Of a stretch of DNA of 64,000 bases, positions 23,842 through 33,497 are shown in pieces; within the stretch, counting starts at the first letter, position 1, and each line of letters begins with the position of its first letter. The notes under the pieces were generated by a model that had not been told where the DNA came from, did not search any database, and saw nothing but the letters and a program-made list of their open reading frames with translations. This DNA comes from Desulfobacteraceae bacterium (GTDB lineage: Bacteria; Desulfobacterota; Desulfobacteria; Desulfobacterales; Desulfosarcinaceae), in NCBI GenBank assembly GCA_003599575.1, contig QZKV01000083.1, forward strand, positions 1 to 64,000, in the 5' to 3' direction. A program made the position numbers and the translations under genes.

Positions 23842-26073
23842 TTATCCCACCAGATTCTGTATGGTCTCGAGGAGGTTGCCCTGGTCGAAGGAATCCTTCA
23901 CGATGTAGGCGTCGGCCCCCACCATCATCCCTCTCCTTTTGTCCTCCTCCTTCTCCCGCGATGTAACGATGATGACCGGTATCTCTTTGTAACCCTGGTC
24001 TCTCCGCAAGCGCTCGGTCAGGGAAAAACCGTCCAGCCGCGGCATCTCCACATCGGTGATCACCAGGTCGTATTTGGCCAGATGCACCCGCTCCATGGCT
24101 TCCAGGCCGTCTTCGGCCAGATCGACCTCATAGCCGTATGCTTCGAGGATGTTTTTCTCTATCTCCCTTGTGTTCACGGAGTCGTCCACCACCAGAATGC
24201 GGATGTTGCGCTCTTCTTTGCGTTGCTCCGGGTGGTGCCTGGCTTCCCTGGCCTCCCGGGCGGCTTCCATGATCGCCGGGATATGCAGAACGCTGATGAT
24301 CTCGTTCTTCCCGGAAAGAGTAACCCCGGATACCAGCTTGATGTTCTTCATGGGTGCGGGCAGGGGCTTGATCACCATGTCTTCTTCATCAACGAGGGCG
24401 TCAACAATGAGACCGAGCTTTTCACCGCCGGTGCGCACTATGATGATCAGGAGATCCTCCTTCCCGGCCTTGTCCCTTTTGGTGAGCCTTAGCAGAGTTC
24501 CCAGATCGGCCACCGGGATGAGCTCGTTGCGCAGCTTCAGGGCCGTTTTATCCACGACTGCGATCAGCTCCGATGCGGGGGCTCGCACGATCTCGACGAC
24601 ATCGCCGGCGCTGATGGCAAAGGGCGTCTCGCCCACGGTGACGAGCAAAATGCGCATGATGGCCAGATTGAGCGGCAGCCGTATGCCAAAGGTGGTACTT
24701 TTCCCGGCTTTGGTCTCGACACGGATGTTTCCCTTGAGTTCTTCCACCAGGTTTTTTTTCACCACGTCCATGCCGACCCCCCGGCCGGAGACATCCGTGA
24801 TGATGGGGCTCGTGCTGAACCCCGGCTGGAAAATAAGCTCTATGAGCGCCGCTTCGGATACGCTGTTGACGTTCTCCTCGGCCAGCAGCCGCTTGCGCAG
24901 GGCCTTTTCCTTGATCTTGTCGAACGCGATCCCCCGTCCGTCATCGCTTAACTCGATCAGTACGCTCCCCGCATCATAGCAGGCCGAAAGCCTGACGCGG
25001 CCGTTGGCCGGTTTGCCGGCGGCGATTCTTTCCTGCGGGCTTTCGATGCCATGGTCAATGGCATTGCGGATCATGTGCAGCAGGGGTTCCCCGATCCGCT
25101 CGACCATTTTTTTATCCAGTTCGATGTCGCCGCCTTCGATCACGAAATCGACCGATTTTCCCATTGTTTGGGCGATGTCGCGCACCATCCGGTGAAGCGC
25201 GTCAAAGACCGTCGACAGGGGAACCATCCTCAGAATCAGCGTTTTTTCCTGCAGCTCACGGGCAAGCAGCTCGTGCATCGCGGCATCGTCGCCCATCGAA
25301 GAGACGATCTGTTTGATCCGCGCATGCAGGGCACGCGTTGAAGCGATCACTTGCCCCATGGCCGCGTCGCCTTCACCGGTCGTTCCTTCCAGCAGGCTTA
25401 AATGCTTCAGACTTGTTCCGGAAATCCTTTCGACCTCTCTGATATCGTGCAGTCTTTGTTTCAGCCGGTGCTGACTGGACAATACCTCGCCCATCAGGCG
25501 GATCAGATCGTCCAATTTATCGGCATGGATGCGCACGGTCTCCGAAGATTTGTTCTTTTTCTCTCCGGCGGGCGCGGCGGGGAGCGCCGGGGCGGGCTCC
25601 GGAGCAGGGTTTTGAGGGGGAGGACCGGATGCTTCGGCTTGCGCGGGCGTCGGAGACGGCAGACAGCCGGTTGGCCCATCGGCCGGAACGCTCCCGGCCG
25701 CACGGGCCAGCGCTTCGTACAGGGCGCTGTGATCCACCGTGATCTCCTGCCCGGCGCCGGCTTTCTCGACCATACCGGAAATAACGTCGATGGCCTGAAA
25801 AAGCAGATCGGCCAAAGCGCTTGAATGGCTTATGCGTTTTTCCCTGAGGGCGCCGAAGACATCTTCCAGCTTATGGGCCGCTTCCGTAATGCGGGTGAGC
25901 TTCATCATCCGCGATGAACCCTTGATGGTATGGGCGGAACGAAACACGGCATTCAGGATCTCGGAATCTTGCGGATTCTTCTCGAGATGGACGAGCCCTT
26001 CATTCAGCTTCGCCAGATGATCGCGGGCCTCTTCGACGAAGCGCGCCAGAAATTTGGTCATATCAATGGCCAT
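23842..26073 (-). CDS. cheA: CheA-type hybrid histidine kinase with C-terminal receiver
   Basis: A 743-residue kinase. The Hpt domain has the phosphorylated His 48 in FRSAHTIKGSSRMM. A Pro/Ala linker (about 145-180) and the dimerisation/HATPase core follow (MIRNAIDHGIESPQER; DDGRGIAFDKI; GRGVGMDVVKKNL). Next come a CheW-like regulatory domain (about 470-600) and a C-terminal receiver domain (about 615-743; LVVDDSVNTREIEK, LVITDVEMPRLDG). The CheA-REC hybrid form is typical of Wsp, Frz and other alternative-function chemosensory pathways, not of flagellar ones. GAGAGG lies 5 bases before the ATG. Confidence 0.93.
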   Translation of the reverse strand: MAIDMTKFLARFVEEARDHLAKLNEGLVHLEKNPQDSEILNAVFRSAHTIKGSSRMMKLTRITEAAHKLEDVFGALREKRISHSSALADLLFQAIDVISGMVEKAGAGQEITVDHSALYEALARAAGSVPADGPTGCLPSPTPAQAEASGPPPQNPAPEPAPALPAAPAGEKKNKSSETVRIHADKLDDLIRLMGEVLSSQHRLKQRLHDIREVERISGTSLKHLSLLEGTTGEGDAAMGQVIASTRALHARIKQIVSSMGDDAAMHELLARELQEKTLILRMVPLSTVFDALHRMVRDIAQTMGKSVDFVIEGGDIELDKKMVERIGEPLLHMIRNAIDHGIESPQERIAAGKPANGRVRLSACYDAGSVLIELSDDGRGIAFDKIKEKALRKRLLAEENVNSVSEAALIELIFQPGFSTSPIITDVSGRGVGMDVVKKNLVEELKGNIRVETKAGKSTTFGIRLPLNLAIMRILLVTVGETPFAISAGDVVEIVRAPASELIAVVDKTALKLRNELIPVADLGTLLRLTKRDKAGKEDLLIIIVRTGGEKLGLIVDALVDEEDMVIKPLPAPMKNIKLVSGVTLSGKNEIISVLHIPAIMEAAREAREARHHPEQRKEERNIRILVVDDSVNTREIEKNILEAYGYEVDLAEDGLEAMERVHLAKYDLVITDVEMPRLDGFSLTERLRRDQGYKEIPVIIVTSREKEEDKRRGMMVGADAYIVKDSFDQGNLLETIQNLVG

Positions 26074-26106
26074 GAATACCTCTCAGGAGTTCAGTCACCC
26101 CAAGTA

Positions 26107-27618
26107 CTAAGTACCATACCGGCGGTCCTCTCCGCGCAACTTGGAGAGGTGATGGTTGCATAAATGCACGATCTGCTCTACCGGGTAGGCAAGGGAAAAG
26201 AAGGTCAGTCCGTGATCGGTGAGGTTCCCCTTTTCCAGCAGTTTGACCACGATCTCATATTCGCGGCAGGCCTTTTGCGGCTCGCCCCGGAAGCGGTGGA
26301 TATCCCCCATGTGGAAATGCGCCATCCAGCAGGAGGGCTGGATATAAAGGGCTTCCTTGAACCGTTTCAGGGCGCCGGCTTGGTCATCCTTCATTTTCGC
26401 GATCATTCCCAGCAGCAGATAGCCCTCCAGGCCCCAGCGATCCATGGCGATGCCCTGCAGACACATCTGTTCCGCCTCCTCAGGGCGCTTGAGATGGAGG
26501 AGAACGCCGGCCTTCATCATGAACCCTTTGGCGCAACAGTTATTCCTGGCGATGAGCCTATCCATGCATGCCAGCGCCTCCGCGTACTTCTTTGCTTTGG
26601 CCAGACACAGGGCCTCGTCCAGATCTTTGTCCTCCGTTCTCCCCGCGCCGGGCACTTCTCCTCCGGCCTCTTCCGGCACGCAGGAAGCACTGGGCACATC
26701 GCGGCTGCTAAGCGGCGGGAAGTAAAAAGGAGGACTATCGGCGCTGCAGCGCTTTATTTCTTCGACGCGGATCGCCGCGGATTTCTTGTACAAAAAGATG
26801 CCGTCCTGCTCGCGCAGCGCAAGGATTCCGAAGTCATGGCAGAGGGTCTCGGTGGAACTTAAGAACAAGTACCCGTTAGGGTTCAAGAGGCCGGCCAGCC
26901 TGGTGAAGATGTTTTTGCGGACCGCGGATTCGAAGTAGATGGAGACGTTTCGGTAAAAGATCACATCGAAGCCGCCGAATTCTTGCGGGTAGGTTTCGCT
27001 GAAAAGATTGAACCTCCGGAATTCGACCGCCTTCTTGAGCTCGTCCTTGATCCTGAATACGTTTTTCCCGCAAGGCTCGAAATAGGCCGCCTTCAAACGT
27101 CCGTTGAGCGTTCTGAAGGAATGCACCGGATAAATCCCGCTGCGCGCTTTGGCGATCGCCGCACGGTCGATATCGACCCCGGTAATGCAGACCCGGTTCA
27201 AGATCCCTTGGCCGTATTTTTCCAGCAGGGCGATGAGGATGGAATACGGCTCCTCTCCGGTCGAGCAGCCCGCGCTGATGATTCTTACCGGCTTGACCCC
27301 GCCGTTTCCCGCGGTCATTTCAGGAATGATGCGCCTGACGAGCAGGTCCAGATGCCCCGGTTCACGGAAAAAGTAGGTTTCGTTCACCGTAAGCAGATCG
27401 ACCAGGCGGCCGAGCTCATCGGGGTCTGCCATCAGGCAGCTTAAATAGGCAACCGGCGAATGCATGCCCCGTTCCGACATCCTGGCGTTCAAACCGGCCC
27501 TCAATGCCGCTTCCCGGATGGTCTCGAAGAAAAAGCCGCATCTGGTCCTCAGCAGATCCTTGAAGGGGGTGATATCGATCGCCTCTGGTCCGGCCCCCGC
27601 GAACGCTTTACCCGGCAT
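26107..27618 (-). CDS. cheR: CheR-type MCP methyltransferase with C-terminal TPR
   Basis: About 503 residues. The first 270 form a CheR S-adenosylmethionine-dependent methyltransferase (IISAGCSTGEEPYSILIAL, VDIDRAAIAKARSGIY, FDVIFYRNVSIYF), which methylates glutamates on the chemoreceptor. After a linker, residues about 350-500 form tetratricopeptide helices (CLAKAKKYAEALACMDRLI; GMIAKMKDDQAGALKRFKEA). The CheR-TPR architecture is that of WspC. The ATG at 27618 is preceded by GGAG and overlaps the end of the CheB gene; an in-frame TTG five codons upstream is an alternative. Confidence 0.9.
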   Translation of the reverse strand: MPGKAFAGAGPEAIDITPFKDLLRTRCGFFFETIREAALRAGLNARMSERGMHSPVAYLSCLMADPDELGRLVDLLTVNETYFFREPGHLDLLVRRIIPEMTAGNGGVKPVRIISAGCSTGEEPYSILIALLEKYGQGILNRVCITGVDIDRAAIAKARSGIYPVHSFRTLNGRLKAAYFEPCGKNVFRIKDELKKAVEFRRFNLFSETYPQEFGGFDVIFYRNVSIYFESAVRKNIFTRLAGLLNPNGYLFLSSTETLCHDFGILALREQDGIFLYKKSAAIRVEEIKRCSADSPPFYFPPLSSRDVPSASCVPEEAGGEVPGAGRTEDKDLDEALCLAKAKKYAEALACMDRLIARNNCCAKGFMMKAGVLLHLKRPEEAEQMCLQGIAMDRWGLEGYLLLGMIAKMKDDQAGALKRFKEALYIQPSCWMAHFHMGDIHRFRGEPQKACREYEIVVKLLEKGNLTDHGLTFFSLAYPVEQIVHLCNHHLSKLRGEDRRYGT

Positions 27619-28663
27619 TTTTCTTTTCTCCAAGCGCGACCGCGCCGACGAGCTTCAGAATTTCCGCTACGATCTCGTCGAGCGGAAGTATCATCGCGAT
27701 GCAGCCGCTGTCGATGGCGACCCTGGGCATTCCGAAGACCACCGATGTCTTTTCATCCTGGGCGATGGTGATCCCGCCCGCCTCCCTGATCCGCTGCATT
27801 CCCAGCACGCCGTCGTTGCCCATGCCTGTCAGGATGATGCCGATGCCTTTGGCGCCGTATGCGCGTGCCACGGACGACAAGAGCATGTCGCAGGACGGTC
27901 GATAGATGTCTTTGGGATGTCTTTCGATAAAACGAACTCTGCGCGCATCGGTGATTTCGGTATGCTTTTCGGAAGGGGATATATATACGGTTCCGGGTGC
28001 GAGCAGTTCGCCACCCTCGGCCATCTTGACCTGGACCTTGGTGATCTTCCTGAGCCATTCAACCATGCCGGAAACGAAACCGTCGGATATGTGCTGGGCC
28101 ACCACGATGGGACAGGCGAAGTTTTCCGGGAGCCGCGAAAAAAGGACCGAGAGCGCCTCGGGCCCGCCGGTCGATGCGGCAATTGCAATGGCCCTGTCGA
28201 CGGGCGCCGATTTCAGCACGACGGGCGGCGGTTTGGTTTCCGCCGCGAGGCGCTTGCCCTGAATGTGGGTGATCACCCTGATCTGGGAAAGAAGTTTGAT
28301 CTTGCTGATGAATTCCTCGGCGCCCTCCAGATTGACTTCCGGCTTGGCAACCAAGTCCAGTGCGCCTTTGGAGATGGCCGCATAAGCGGTTCGGGCATCC
28401 GCCCGTGAGGTCACGACAAGGATGGGAACGGCATGGGCGGCCATGATCTGCTCGATGGCCGTCAGACCGTCCATCACCGGCATCTCGATGTCCATGGTGA
28501 CGATATCGGGTTTTAAGTGCCGGACTTTTTCGACCGCATCTTTGCCGTTTGCGGCTTCCCCGGCCACCCGGATTTCCGGATCCGCGGAAAGGATTGCGCC
28601 GATCAGGTCCCGCGCAAAGGTGCTGTCGTCGACCACAAGTACGCTTATCTGCTTCATGGCCAC
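27608..28663 (-). CDS. cheB: CheB-type receptor methylesterase/deamidase
   Basis: A 351-residue protein with a receiver domain (LVVDDSTFARDLIG; VTMDIEMPVMDG) joined to a methylesterase domain. The catalytic residues are visible: Ser in IAIAASTGGPEALSV, His in VVAQHISDGFV and Asp in TGMGNDGVLGM. It removes receptor methyl groups and so sets adaptation of the pathway. The start appears to be GTG at 28663, with AGGAG 6 bases upstream. The next ATG (28657) would be 12 bases from that site. Its end overlaps the CheR start. Confidence 0.92.
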   Translation of the reverse strand: MAMKQISVLVVDDSTFARDLIGAILSADPEIRVAGEAANGKDAVEKVRHLKPDIVTMDIEMPVMDGLTAIEQIMAAHAVPILVVTSRADARTAYAAISKGALDLVAKPEVNLEGAEEFISKIKLLSQIRVITHIQGKRLAAETKPPPVVLKSAPVDRAIAIAASTGGPEALSVLFSRLPENFACPIVVAQHISDGFVSGMVEWLRKITKVQVKMAEGGELLAPGTVYISPSEKHTEITDARRVRFIERHPKDIYRPSCDMLLSSVARAYGAKGIGIILTGMGNDGVLGMQRIREAGGITIAQDEKTSVVFGMPRVAIDSGCIAMILPLDEIVAEILKLVGAVALGEKKNAG

Positions 28664-28689
28664 GCTTTTCTCCTGCAGCTAACTCCTGC

Positions 28690-30372
28690 TCATGACGGGC
28701 TCAGCGTGAAGTTTTCGACCAGCCCCCTGAGGTTGTCGGAAAGCACCGTCAGTTGCTTGCTGACGGTGTTGATCTGCTTGATGGACGTGGATGCCTGCTC
28801 GGTCCCGGACACGATCTCGCGCAATGCAATGACCACCTGGTTGCTGGCGGTCTTCTGCTGTTGGGTCGAAAGGGAAATCTGCTTGGCGGCATTGGTGGTG
28901 GATTTGGCCGCTTCGACGTTGTCGGCCAGCAGGGCGCCGGTCTGGCTTGCGTATTGCCGGCCTTCCTGAATCCCCTTGGAGCCTTTTTCGGAAGCGATCA
29001 CGAGGCGATTGATGGCCTCCTGTATTTCGCTCACCTTCGATTCGATTTCGCCGGTGGACTCCATCACGCTGTCGGCCAGACGCCGGATCTCGACCGCAAC
29101 CACCCCGAACCGCTTGCCGGCCTCACCTGCGCTGGATGCCTCCAAAGCCGCGTTGAAGGCGATCAGCTTGGTCTGGTCGGCGATGGTGTTGATGATCTCC
29201 ATGATCTTGCTGATCTCCTTGGACTTCCGCCCCAGTTCCACGATCTCCTTGATGCTCAGCTGGTTGTCCTGGTTGATCTCGTTCATTTTGTTCATCACGG
29301 TTTCCACGGCGAGAGCTCCCTTTTTGGTATTCTCCCACGTACCCGTGGCGATATCCACGACCGAGCCGGAGTGGTCGGCGATCTGGGTAGAGGATGCGGA
29401 AAGCTCTTCCATGGTGGAGGTGATCTCCGCCACGGAGGCGGACTGCTCCGAAGAAATGGTGGCCTGATTTTCTACGGCCATGGAGATATCGCCGGCATAA
29501 GAATTGATGCCTGCGACCGCGCCCGAAACCTCCTTGATGATATTGTGGAGACGGTCGGTATGGGTGTTGAACCACGTCGCCAGCTCCCCGATCTCGTTGT
29601 TCGTGATGACCGGCACCTTTACGGTCAGATCGTTTTCGAACTCCTTGATCGTATTGGTGATCAGGCGAATCGGATAGATGACCATCCGGTTGGCGAGATA
29701 GCTGACCACGGCGATAATGGCCAGCACGATGGCGATCGAGATCAGCACCCCCCTCAGGATGAGTGACGATATCTCGTCCTCGATCTTTGATTTCTCCCGC
29801 GCGACCATATCGTCGATGTCGTTGATGTAGACGCCGGTCCCGATGACCAGATTCCATTTCTTGATCATCTTCACATAAGAGATCTTGGGATGCATTTGCT
29901 CGTCACCCGGCATCTTCCAGTGGTAGAAAAAGTAGCCCTCGCCCTTTTCCCGGGCGGTCTTTACGGCCTCCCTGAGGATATACACGCCGTTGGGGTCTTT
30001 GAGATCCGTGAGGTCTTCTCCTTCAAGGCGCGGATCCGGGTGCGAAATCATTTTATGCTGCAGGTCATTGATCCAGAAATAACCGTCTTTGCCGTATTTC
30101 AGCTGCTTGAGATGCTCCTTGGCCTGCTCCGGCTGGAGGTTGGCGATGGCATTTATGGCGAGCTCGGTGTAATTCCTGATCCTGTCCGTTCTTTCCGAGA
30201 GGAGCGATTCCTTGTAAGCGTTGGCTCGCTCTTCTCCCGTCGCCATGATCGTGGTCACCGATACATAGGTGGAGATAAAGAAGAGCAGGCCCATGGGAAC
30301 GATGGCAAAAACCAGGACCTGGTTCTTGATGGACCATTTTGAACGTTGAAGCCTTTCAATGAGACGCGCCAT
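28690..30372 (-). CDS. Methyl-accepting chemotaxis protein with periplasmic sCache domain
   Basis: A 560-residue receptor. The first membrane segment is at about 18-37 (VLVFAIVPMGLLFFISTYVS). A periplasmic single-Cache domain (about 45-185; KYGKDGYFWINDLQHKMISH, GEGYFFYHWKMPG, WNLVIGTGVYIND) precedes the second membrane segment (about 197-222), a HAMP domain and the signalling coiled coil. The highly conserved tip reads IADQTKLIAFNAALEASSAG. sCache_2 domains of this kind usually bind small carboxylates or other metabolites. AAGGAGG precedes the ATG at 30372. It overlaps the upstream CheW gene by 17 bases. Confidence 0.93.
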   Translation of the reverse strand: MARLIERLQRSKWSIKNQVLVFAIVPMGLLFFISTYVSVTTIMATGEERANAYKESLLSERTDRIRNYTELAINAIANLQPEQAKEHLKQLKYGKDGYFWINDLQHKMISHPDPRLEGEDLTDLKDPNGVYILREAVKTAREKGEGYFFYHWKMPGDEQMHPKISYVKMIKKWNLVIGTGVYINDIDDMVAREKSKIEDEISSLILRGVLISIAIVLAIIAVVSYLANRMVIYPIRLITNTIKEFENDLTVKVPVITNNEIGELATWFNTHTDRLHNIIKEVSGAVAGINSYAGDISMAVENQATISSEQSASVAEITSTMEELSASSTQIADHSGSVVDIATGTWENTKKGALAVETVMNKMNEINQDNQLSIKEIVELGRKSKEISKIMEIINTIADQTKLIAFNAALEASSAGEAGKRFGVVAVEIRRLADSVMESTGEIESKVSEIQEAINRLVIASEKGSKGIQEGRQYASQTGALLADNVEAAKSTTNAAKQISLSTQQQKTASNQVVIALREIVSGTEQASTSIKQINTVSKQLTVLSDNLRGLVENFTLSPS

Positions 30373-30832
30373 TCCGATCCTCCTTATGCCATACCTCGCT
30401 GTTGCCGGCCCGGTCTTCCCGCCGGGTGGCATCCAGCTTGTAAAGGTCCATTAGCAACACCATTTCGTCTCCAACGATTGCAGCACCCCAAATCGCCTTG
30501 GTCCGGCTGCATGCCTGGATGAACACAGGCATCGGGTGAATGGCGTTTGTCTTCACGGTGACGATATCTTCAGGCCGGTCTATCAGTAAACCGCGGGACA
30601 TTTCCTCGCCTTTGATCAGAAGAACCATCGGCGCGGGACAGCCGGTCTCTCCGCCGACACAGCCTATCCGGTCGTCCATACGGGCCAGAGCGACCTGCCT
30701 TTCGGAGGCCTCGCCCGGGGAGATGAGCCCGCCGATTTGCGCCGTATCAACGCCGATCCGGACCGCCCCTAAGGAGAATAGGAGTATTTCCATCTCTTCC
30801 GGAATGGATACAGTGTCCGTGTTGTAACCCAT
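30356..30832 (-). CDS. CheW-like adaptor, second copy
   Basis: About 158 residues with a CheW-like SH3-type fold (EILLFSLGAVRIGVDTAQIGG; GEEMSRGLLIDRPEDIV; GAAIVGDEMVLLMDLYKL). It couples receptors to the CheA kinase. It is more diverged than the preceding CheW. Start and the previous stop overlap as TGATG, so translation is coupled. Two CheW genes in one operon is the arrangement in Wsp systems (WspB, WspD). Confidence 0.82.
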   Translation of the reverse strand: MGYNTDTVSIPEEMEILLFSLGAVRIGVDTAQIGGLISPGEASERQVALARMDDRIGCVGGETGCPAPMVLLIKGEEMSRGLLIDRPEDIVTVKTNAIHPMPVFIQACSRTKAIWGAAIVGDEMVLLMDLYKLDATRREDRAGNSEVWHKEDRNGASH

Positions 30833-31353
30833 CACACCGCCATTCTTCCGAAAATATTGCCGATATCAAGGAGCGTAACGTTCCGGTCGCCATGGGCGGT
30901 TTCGCCTGTGACGAGCTCGCGCCTGGATCTGTCGAGGGTTGGCAGGGGTGGCTTGATGGCGCTTTCCGGCAGATCGATCACATCCAGGATCGCTTCCAGC
31001 ATGATACCGGAGCGCATGCCGCCGCCTTCGGCGACCGCGATTCGATTGCTTTGGGTGCGTGCCAGTTCCGGAAGGCCGAGGAACGCATTGATGGCGATCA
31101 CCGACTCGACATCCCCTCTTTCGTGGATAACGCCGAGGATGAAATCCGGTGAGCCCGGTACAGCGTAAATCCGGGGCACGGGCAGGATCTTTTTGACATC
31201 CTTCCCGCAAAACGCAAAGCAGTTGCCGGCAAGGGTAAAAATGACCAGTTTGACTTTTCTGTCCTCGACATCGACGGTGGTTCGCTCCCTTGTCCTGCGT
31301 CTTTTGATCTCGTCGAGGATAAGGTCGCTCTTGTGTATGGCGTCGCCTGCCAT
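30832..31353 (-). CDS. cheW: CheW-like adaptor, first gene of the chemosensory operon
   Basis: A 173-residue CheW protein (VKLVIFTLAGNCFAFCGKDV, SPDFILGVIHERGDVESVI, SGIMLEAILDVIDLPESAI, LLDIGNIFGRMAV). The first 35 residues are a charged extension (KRRRTRERTTVDVED). GGAGG lies 4 bases before the ATG at 31353, favouring it over an upstream in-frame ATG. It begins an eight-gene, mostly overlapping operon running to 21.6 kb. Confidence 0.88.
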   Translation of the reverse strand: MAGDAIHKSDLILDEIKRRRTRERTTVDVEDRKVKLVIFTLAGNCFAFCGKDVKKILPVPRIYAVPGSPDFILGVIHERGDVESVIAINAFLGLPELARTQSNRIAVAEGGGMRSGIMLEAILDVIDLPESAIKPPLPTLDRSRRELVTGETAHGDRNVTLLDIGNIFGRMAV

Positions 31354-31370
31354 ATTGCCTCCGCTCGTCG

Positions 31371-31390
31371 AGAACCGCATAGGCGGTTCT
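31371..31390. promoter_or_regulatory. Perfect palindrome upstream of the chemosensory operon
   Basis: AGAACCGC-ATAG-GCGGTTCT, two perfect 8-base arms, lies 18 bases before the first CheW start codon. It is well placed for an operator or a 5'-UTR hairpin. No regulator is known. Confidence 0.45.
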
Positions 31391-31753
31391 ATGTATCTAT
31401 ATTGTCCTTCCATGCGCCCGGGAGCGGAATTTAATGCCCCTGCGGCATGCGCGGGCAGCGCCCCAAAGCACAGAGAGTATCGCCCTATCCGTTGCAAACT
31501 TGAAAAAAAAAGGGAGGCCCAGGCGCCTTTTCAGAGCTCCCTTTTTCATTGGCGTGCGGTCACAGGGTCTTCAATATTGGCATCAACAGGCCCTATGTTC
31601 AAAATGCCGCCGAGAGGGGTTAAAGGCCTTTGCCCCTCGTGCGGGCGTTGCCATCGCGCCAGCTGTTCTTAACTATATAATCAGGATAATCAGGTCGGAT
31701 AAAAAATCCGGTCGGCCCGAATTCTATCTCCTGCGCAATAGGAGGCAAACCAC
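31391..31753. other. Divergent intergenic region between chemosensory operon and multicopper oxidase
   Basis: No gene recognised. It must contain promoters for both directions. One imperfect palindrome, GAGGGG-TTAAAGGCCTTTG-CCCCTC (31614-31638), has the inner symmetric core AAAGGCCTTT and may be an operator or terminator. Confidence 0.4.
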
Positions 31754-33310
31754 ATGAAAACCATTGATCGACGACGTTTCATCCAGTGGGCGGGCGCTTT
31801 TTTGGGGTCGGCGGCCTTATCTTCCACAGGTTTCTTGAGACCTCAAGCGCTCTGGGGGGCGAACCGCGAGACCGGCTTTGAGCCGGATGTGGAAATTTAC
31901 CTGGAGGCGGGGTACGATCAAATTTCTCTTTTGTCCGGCCCAAGAACGGATGTATGGAGGTACCATGGAAAGGTGCTGACCGGGCCGGAAGAGACGCTGG
32001 ATCTTTCAGACATGTCCTACCTGGGACCCACGTTCCGCTTCCGGCGCGGTCAAAACATTCGCATCCGATTTCAAAACCTCCTCCCCGATGAAACAACCAT
32101 TCATTGGCATGGACTGCACGTGCCCGACACCATGGACGGGCATCCCCGATTGGCTGTAGCCCCCGGCGGCAGTTATACATTCGAGTTCAAGGTGCTCAAT
32201 CGGGCCGGCACCTACTGGTATCATCCCCACCCCCACGGACGCACCGGACACCAGGTGTACGGCGGCCTGGCAGGCCTTTTGATCGTCTCCGAGCCGCAAG
32301 AGGCTGCTTTGCCTCTGCCGAGCGGCCGCTACGATCTTCCTTTGATTATTCAGGACCGTGCCTTCGATCGGGAGAATCAATTGCTTTATATGCCGCGTGG
32401 AATGATGGACCGCATGAACGGCATGATGGGAGACCGCATGCTGGTCAACGGCCGCCCCGATCATTTTCTGGATATGGATTCCGCAACCTACCGGCTGCGC
32501 ATTTTAAACGCTTCCAATGCCCGGATCTATCGTCTGGCCTGGGATGACGGTGGGCCATTGACCATCATCGGCACGGACGGCGGGCTCCTGGAAAGGCCCG
32601 CAACAAGGCAAGAGGTGCTGCTCTCGCCCGGTGAGCGCATCGAACTCTGGGCTGATTTCAGCCGCCATCGCGGGGGCGACGTCGTTCGACTGGTCAGCCG
32701 GCCGCTACCGCAAGCCGCTGCAGGCGGCATGATGATGGGCCGTGGAATGATGGGCGGCAGAATGGGGATGATGGCCGGGCGATCCCCCCTGGATGATACC
32801 ACGTTTACGGTAACCACCTTCAAAGTTGGCACCGCCGCCGGCCCCCGGAAGGACCTGCCCGGACGGCTGAGACCGATAGAGCGATACGCACGCGAGGATG
32901 CGGACAACACTTATTCTCCAAAACGATTCAGTCTGACCATGTCGCACATGCAGGGCCTGATCAACGGCCGGGTGTTTGACATGCAGGCGGTAGCGCCCGA
33001 TGAGTATGTCCGCCTCGATGGCACTGAAATTTGGGAATTTGCCAACGATGGCCTCGGCATGGGCATGATGAACATGCCCATGGCCCACCCGATGCATATG
33101 CATGCCGTCCAGTTCCAGGTGCTTGAGCGCTGGGGGGTGTCCCATGACGGATACCTGGACGCCGGCTGGAAAGACACGCTCCTGATTCTGCCCGGGGAAA
33201 GGGCCCAAGTGATCGCGCGTTTTTCTCCCTATGCGGGTTTGTATATTTACCACTGCCATAACTTGGAGCACGAGGACGGCGGCATGATGCGCAATTTTCG
33301 AATTTCGTAA
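31754..33310 (+). CDS. Three-domain multicopper oxidase, CueO-like, Tat-exported
   Basis: A 518-residue periplasmic oxidase with a Tat signal (MKTIDRRRFIQWAGAFLG). All four copper-ligand motifs are present: HWHG (about 116), HPHPHG (about 158), HPMHMHAV (about 446) and HCHNLEHEDGGMM (about 500). This gives a type-1 site with Met axial ligand and a trinuclear site. A Met-rich insertion (GMMMGRGMMGGRMGMMAGR, about 327-345), like the Met-rich helix of CueO, suggests cuprous oxidase activity and copper detoxification using O2. AGGAGG lies 8 bases upstream. Monocistronic by position; the DUF2231 gene follows after 246 bases. Confidence 0.92.
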   Translation: MKTIDRRRFIQWAGAFLGSAALSSTGFLRPQALWGANRETGFEPDVEIYLEAGYDQISLLSGPRTDVWRYHGKVLTGPEETLDLSDMSYLGPTFRFRRGQNIRIRFQNLLPDETTIHWHGLHVPDTMDGHPRLAVAPGGSYTFEFKVLNRAGTYWYHPHPHGRTGHQVYGGLAGLLIVSEPQEAALPLPSGRYDLPLIIQDRAFDRENQLLYMPRGMMDRMNGMMGDRMLVNGRPDHFLDMDSATYRLRILNASNARIYRLAWDDGGPLTIIGTDGGLLERPATRQEVLLSPGERIELWADFSRHRGGDVVRLVSRPLPQAAAGGMMMGRGMMGGRMGMMAGRSPLDDTTFTVTTFKVGTAAGPRKDLPGRLRPIERYAREDADNTYSPKRFSLTMSHMQGLINGRVFDMQAVAPDEYVRLDGTEIWEFANDGLGMGMMNMPMAHPMHMHAVQFQVLERWGVSHDGYLDAGWKDTLLILPGERAQVIARFSPYAGLYIYHCHNLEHEDGGMMRNFRIS

Positions 33311-33497
33311 CATTTTGCCCTGTGCTTATATCGCCGAATGGGCTTTGGTGACGGTTTTTGCCCGCCTGCGCCGGGGCCAAAGCGTGTCCTTGCGCCCATG
33401 CAGCCCTGCCCCAACCAATCAATGCTAAACTTTATTAAGCGCGGTTTTTCGGTGTATTTTGGGCGGCATCGCTGAAATTTGCGGAAATGAGGGGAAT

